Source: Geobacter sp. UBA5735
Lineage (GTDB): Bacteria; Desulfobacterota; Desulfuromonadia; Geobacterales; Geobacteraceae
Assembly (NCBI GenBank): GCA_002419385.1
Contig: DIFZ01000001.1
Coordinates: forward strand, 20,081-84,080
DNA: 64,000 bases
Direction of reading: 5' to 3'
Shown here: piece after piece, positions 60,434 to 64,000 of the stretch
Position numbering within the stretch: position 1 is the stretch's first letter
Layout: every line of letters starts with the position of its first letter
The notes under the pieces: generated by a model
Seen by the model: the letters and a program-made list of their open reading frames with translations, nothing else
Told to the model about the DNA's origin: nothing
Databases searched by the model: none
Translations under genes and position numbers: made by a program

Positions 60434-62620
60434 TCAACAGTTCCGTGCGTCCAATGCTTCGCGCACTTTGGCGGCCAACCCTTGCATGGTAAAGGGTTTC
60501 TGGATGAAATGGACTCCTTCGCCAAGCACTCCCCGGCTGGTGATGACGTCTGAGGTGTAACCGGACATGAACAGGCAGGAGAGGTTGGGGTATACTGCCT
60601 GGAGTCTTTGCGCAAGATCACAACCGTTCATCTTTGGCATTATGACATCGGTTATCAGCAGGGGAATCTCCCCCCCGTATTCCTCGGCCAAGTGGATTGC
60701 ATCGTCCGGAGAACCCACCGGCAGCACCGCATATCCGAAACTCTCAAGTATAGCCTTGCCCATCTCCAACAGCTCAGGCTGATCCTCCACGAGCAGTATG
60801 GTCTCATCGCCGCCCGCGGCAGGTTCGTAAACACGCTCCCGAACTGCCACTTCAGCGTCTGCGTGCCGGGGCAGATAGATCTTGAAGGTCGTCCCATGGC
60901 CTGGCTCGCTGTAGACATTTATGAAACCGTTATTTTGATTGACTATGCCATAGACAGTGGCCAGACCCAAGCCAGTGCCCTTACCTATCTCCTTGGTGGT
61001 GAAAAAGGGGTCGAAGATTTTGCCGAGCGTATCTTTTCCCATGCCGCACCCGTCATCGCTGACCGCCAGCATGGCAAATTCACCGGCAACAAAGCCGGCA
61101 TGCTCGGCGCAGAAATTCTGATCGAAATGGGCATTTGACGTTTCGATGGTTATGTTCCCCACTCCCGTGATGGCGTCCCGCGCATTGACGCACAGGTTGG
61201 CCATTATCTGGTCCAGTTGCGAGGGGTCGATCTTGACAGGCCACACACCGGTTCCCCCTTTCCATGCCAGGTCGATATCCTCCCCGATCAACCGCTGCAG
61301 CAACTTGAGCATTCCTTCCACGGTCTCGTTCAGGTCGAGCACCTTGGGAGCTATTGCCTGTTTCCGGGCAAAAGCAAGCAGTTGCCGGGTCAGATCAGCA
61401 GATCGTTCGGCTGCGGCATGGATTTCAAGCAAGTCGGAGTAGAAGGGCTGGCTCGGTTCGAGCTTCATGAGGGCCAGTTCCGCGTGTCCCAGAATGACGC
61501 TCAGCATGTTGTTGAAGTCGTGGGCCACACCGCCCGCCAATCGCCCGACCGATTCCATCTTCTGTGCCTGCTGGAGCTGTGTATGCAGCTTCTCCCGCTC
61601 CTCTTCGGCCCGCTTCCGTTCAGTGATATCAAAGATGACTGCCAGGAAGAGGCGCTCGTCGTCCGCATTCACCAGCTGCAAATGGACTTCGACAGGGTAA
61701 AGGCTGCCGTCGGCACGGCGATGGACGGTCTCGAACGTCAGTGATTCCTGCTCATCGGTCAACAAAGGCTCAATCATCGCCCGAAACGTTGCCTCGCTCA
61801 ATTGGGGTTTCAGGTCGAGGGGCGTCATTGCCACTATCTCCCCGAGCGTGTACTGGAGATTCTTCAACGCTCCCTGGTTGGCATGGCGAAACGTGAACGT
61901 CTGCGAATCGAAAATAAAGATTTCGTTCAAACTCCTTTCGATGATGTCGGCAAGCCGACGCCTCTCAGCCTCGGCCCGCTTGCTCCCGGTGATGTCCGTG
62001 GCAACGCCGTCCCAGACAACGCGTCCGTCGGACTCCCGTCGGGGCCTGGAGCACATCCGCAACCAGCGCCAGGCGCCATCAGGGAGAAGCATGCGCAGCT
62101 CGATGGTGAAGTCGGCCAGGTTTCTGAGGCTGTTCATTTCCGCGGCCTGCAGCGCGGCGAGTTGATCCGCGGAAATCTGGCCGTGCAGCACACCGGCATC
62201 ACCAATGACATCTCCTGCTTTGACGCTGTGAAGCCTTTCCACTCCAGAGCTGAGGTAGAGAAACCGGGGTTTTCCGTCCGCGTCATGGGTGTATTGGTAC
62301 ACGTAGCTGTCCGGAAGATTATCCCCGAGCAGGCGAAGTTGCTCCTCGATGCGACGCTGTGCTGCCCTGGCTCTTTCCCGCGCTCCCAGTTCGGTTTGCA
62401 GCAGGACCCACAAGAGGGCAGCCGTGACCAGCACAAAGGCCCAGCCTTTGTAGATGGACAATTGGGTGTGCGTGGCGGTATCCAGCGGCAGCAAATCCAG
62501 CAGACGATCGGACAGGAAAATCCATAAACCGGCGAAGAGGACGTAAGGGAGAACGATGCGGAGAATGGCGCCTGCAATGTGCCTTTCTTCGGCAGAAAGG
62601 GGTCTTTCGCAACGTACCAT
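60434..62620 (-). CDS. Membrane-bound hybrid sensor histidine kinase
   Basis: The 728-residue kinase has two membrane helices near the N-terminus (AILRIVLPYVLFAGLWIFL, AFVLVTAALLWVLLQ), then two PAS/PAC modules. The H-box is RLAGGVAHDFNNMLSVILGH and the ATPase domain has LCVNARDAI, DDGCGMGKDTLG and GKGTGLGLATVYGI. The C-terminal receiver has ILLVEDQPELL, phosphosite LLITDVIMPKMNG and IQKPFT. The receiver lacks an output domain, so it probably acts through a phosphorelay or feedback on the kinase. No partner regulator is adjacent. Confidence 0.93.
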   Translation of the reverse strand: MVRCERPLSAEERHIAGAILRIVLPYVLFAGLWIFLSDRLLDLLPLDTATHTQLSIYKGWAFVLVTAALLWVLLQTELGARERARAAQRRIEEQLRLLGDNLPDSYVYQYTHDADGKPRFLYLSSGVERLHSVKAGDVIGDAGVLHGQISADQLAALQAAEMNSLRNLADFTIELRMLLPDGAWRWLRMCSRPRRESDGRVVWDGVATDITGSKRAEAERRRLADIIERSLNEIFIFDSQTFTFRHANQGALKNLQYTLGEIVAMTPLDLKPQLSEATFRAMIEPLLTDEQESLTFETVHRRADGSLYPVEVHLQLVNADDERLFLAVIFDITERKRAEEEREKLHTQLQQAQKMESVGRLAGGVAHDFNNMLSVILGHAELALMKLEPSQPFYSDLLEIHAAAERSADLTRQLLAFARKQAIAPKVLDLNETVEGMLKLLQRLIGEDIDLAWKGGTGVWPVKIDPSQLDQIMANLCVNARDAITGVGNITIETSNAHFDQNFCAEHAGFVAGEFAMLAVSDDGCGMGKDTLGKIFDPFFTTKEIGKGTGLGLATVYGIVNQNNGFINVYSEPGHGTTFKIYLPRHADAEVAVRERVYEPAAGGDETILLVEDQPELLEMGKAILESFGYAVLPVGSPDDAIHLAEEYGGEIPLLITDVIMPKMNGCDLAQRLQAVYPNLSCLFMSGYTSDVITSRGVLGEGVHFIQKPFTMQGLAAKVREALDARNC

Positions 62621-62855
62621 TGTTCCAAGGCCTCCGTGCGCTTTAAAGACAGCTCCAGCTCCAAAAATTTACACAGCCGTGCGGGCAGAATGCCGGGGTT
62701 CAGCGCCTCTGACGTCGCCAGATAACTGTTGCTCCGACAGGCTGCAACATTCCGGCGGTATTGGTGGAGTTTGGCAACCACTTTACCAGAAAATCCATGA
62801 TACTCAATGGCTGCCCTCAGTTTTACCCCGGAAAGATTTCCGGGATAGCAGGCTG

Positions 62856-62963
62856 CCTTCAAGCCAGGAGGTTATGACATTTCTCAAGGAATGGCTGACG
62901 AATCACATTCAGGGTGACGACAAGGGGTATGGGCCTTTTCTGAACAGCAAAGAGGTCAGGTAG
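62856..62963 (+). pseudogene. C-terminal remnant of a bacteriohemerythrin
   Basis: The frame ends FLKEWLTNHIQGDDKGYGPF, which is the usual last helix of bacterial hemerythrins, where the His and Asp bind the di-iron site. The N-terminal three-quarters is missing upstream. It looks like a deletion remnant. Confidence 0.6.
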
Positions 62964-63125
62964 AGTCTTTTCAGTCTGAGAGGGCGCACGGCGAGGCAAG
63001 AAAACCAGGACGCGGGATGTGCTCTCTATGAAGGTAAAGATCGGGGGAAAAGCCATTCCCTCCACAAATGGGCGCCTGAATCAAAAAGCGCCCAAACCGA
63101 GAAGGAGGATCTTCGGAAATAAGCT

Positions 63126-63154
63126 AAAAAAAGGTGCCCATTTAACTGGGCACC
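63126..63154 (-). terminator. Terminator of the beta-barrel gene
   Basis: On the minus strand, GGTGCCCA pairs with TGGGCACC across a 6-base loop and is followed by a T-run of about seven. Confidence 0.85.
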
Positions 63155-63179
63155 CTATGATACATGACTTGATAGATGG

Positions 63180-63779
63180 CTAGAAGCTAAAGCGTAAGCC
63201 ACCCATGATATTGCTGTTCAAATATTGTATATTGACTCCATCTTTGCTGAAATCAGAAGGAGCATGTTGGAATCGATAGGAAATATCAAGTGCTACGTGT
63301 TTATTCAGATTGTAGGAGGCCCCAACAATCAATTGATACCCAAACTCATTCTGATCTTCTGAGTAGCCTTCTGATTCAATCTCTCCATTTAAAAGACCTA
63401 ACCCTGCACCGACATAATAAGTGAGATTCCTGGTGGCTCTATAGTCGTAAAAAGCATTAACCATATAGCTCATAACAGTCATATCTGTATCATCAATACC
63501 AACACTCCCGCCTGGGCCATATATCCTGTCCATATCATTATTCTTATAACCAAACTCAAATTCTAACCTAAAGGGTTGTACAAAACTATAACCTGCACTA
63601 ACGCTAAAACTATAGCCTTCTTCGTATTCAGCTTCAGCTTCCCCAACACCACTTACAGAGATGTCTCCGTCATGCAGGATACTTAACCCGCCTGCAACGC
63701 CAATATACGGACCAGCTGCAAAAGCCGATGTGGTTGAAGCCATCAAGAATAGCGCAGCCAATAATACTTTGATTTTCAT
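63180..63779 (-). CDS. Outer-membrane beta-barrel protein
   Basis: The 199-residue protein has a signal peptide (VLLAALFLMASTTSAFA). A small barrel with alternating aromatic strands follows (FRLEFEFGYKNNDMDRIYG, LTYYVGAGLGLLNGE, HVALDISYRFQH), closing MGGLRFSF with terminal Phe. It resembles OmpW/Opa/porin-like 8-stranded families. The ATG at 63779 has GGAGG upstream. Its codons are much richer in A and T than the rest of the window, suggesting more recent acquisition. Confidence 0.85.
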   Translation of the reverse strand: MKIKVLLAALFLMASTTSAFAAGPYIGVAGGLSILHDGDISVSGVGEAEAEYEEGYSFSVSAGYSFVQPFRLEFEFGYKNNDMDRIYGPGGSVGIDDTDMTVMSYMVNAFYDYRATRNLTYYVGAGLGLLNGEIESEGYSEDQNEFGYQLIVGASYNLNKHVALDISYRFQHAPSDFSKDGVNIQYLNSNIMGGLRFSF

Positions 63780-63797
63780 GATTTTCCTCCATCGCAA

Positions 63798-64000
63798 ATA
63801 AAATTTAGCAAGTGCCGATTATACGCTTGAGTTACTCATTGTCAATAAGATATTGGCAATCTAAACTGTGGGTATGTAATACTTTTACCCCTAACCGTGC
63901 TCCAAGCAGAAAAAGAACACCTTTACGACAAGGATGCTATCACGTTCTTATTTTATCGGGAAGATTCTAGAAAATATCAGTATCTTCCGGTTAGGTTTTT
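63798..64000. other. AT-rich window end
   Basis: The last 200 bp have no supported gene and share the lower GC of the beta-barrel gene. It probably contains that gene's promoter. Confidence 0.4.

Larger units (their letters stand above)
62621..63179. other. Gene-poor region with a hemerythrin remnant
   Basis: This 559-bp stretch contains the hemerythrin fragment (listed separately) and the terminator of the beta-barrel gene. The rest shows no gene that I can support. Confidence 0.5.

Noticed and set aside
62134..62862. 242-residue minus-strand frame upstream of the hybrid kinase
   Set aside because: Most of it is an alternate frame of the kinase, and the rest has no domain or ribosome site.

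Overview
The window reads as chromosome from a Geobacter-like member of the Desulfuromonadota (Geobacterales); this is inference. It rests on moderately high GC, multi-PAS sensor kinases, a sigma-54 response regulator beside a sigma-54-type promoter, iron alcohol dehydrogenases, many small tandem repeats, and housekeeping pairs such as ileS-lspA. There is no phage, insertion sequence or CRISPR array.

Region 1-2570 holds a hypothetical protein, ssb, and a methyltransferase behind a structured leader with a strong terminator. Region 2570-21780 is the centre of interest. Three copies of an RNA that I read as the molybdenum/tungsten-cofactor (Moco) riboswitch each end in a terminator-like hairpin. 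Copy 1 precedes a FecCD-type permease, its ATPase, an FmdE protein, a P-loop NTPase and ExbB-ExbD-TonB. Copy 2 precedes a DUF364 protein, a TonB-dependent receptor, a methyltransferase, a radical SAM protein fused to a periplasmic-binding-protein-like domain, a periplasmic binding protein and a MoeA-like protein. A second receptor and second binding protein follow. Copy 3 precedes an XdhC-family protein and a lone ModA. Together these form a complete outer-membrane-to-cytoplasm uptake route under apparent Moco/Tuco control. My inference is that it imports a chelated Mo/W species or a pterin cofactor (or precursor), then processes it inside the cell.

Region 21800-31960 is mostly housekeeping: plsC, two small membrane proteins, RNase J, ftsK, a YhcC-like radical SAM protein, a LolB-like lipoprotein, DoxX, a WYL regulator and miaA. 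Region 31960-35300 holds a probable sigma-54-driven small RNA, a cupin, cheD, a KTSC protein, tRNA-Lys(CTT) and a UV-damage endonuclease. Region 35500-49260 holds a ferric-reductase-like flavoprotein, tRNA-Val(CAC), a transglutaminase-like protein, ileS-lspA, a sugar epimerase, pgeF, two pseudouridine synthases, a TPR protein, tadA, a cyclase and a BCAM0308-type protein. Arrays of 7-bp repeats sit between several of these genes.

Region 49400-57420 looks like one regulatory unit: a multi-PAS kinase, a sigma-54 response regulator, two dyads resembling activator sites, a -24/-12 promoter, two paralogous iron alcohol dehydrogenases and an outer-membrane channel-like protein. Region 57449-64000 holds a receiver-PilZ protein with a substituted phosphosite, a thioesterase, a lipoprotein, a frameshifted PilZ gene, a hybrid kinase, a hemerythrin remnant and an AT-richer beta-barrel gene.
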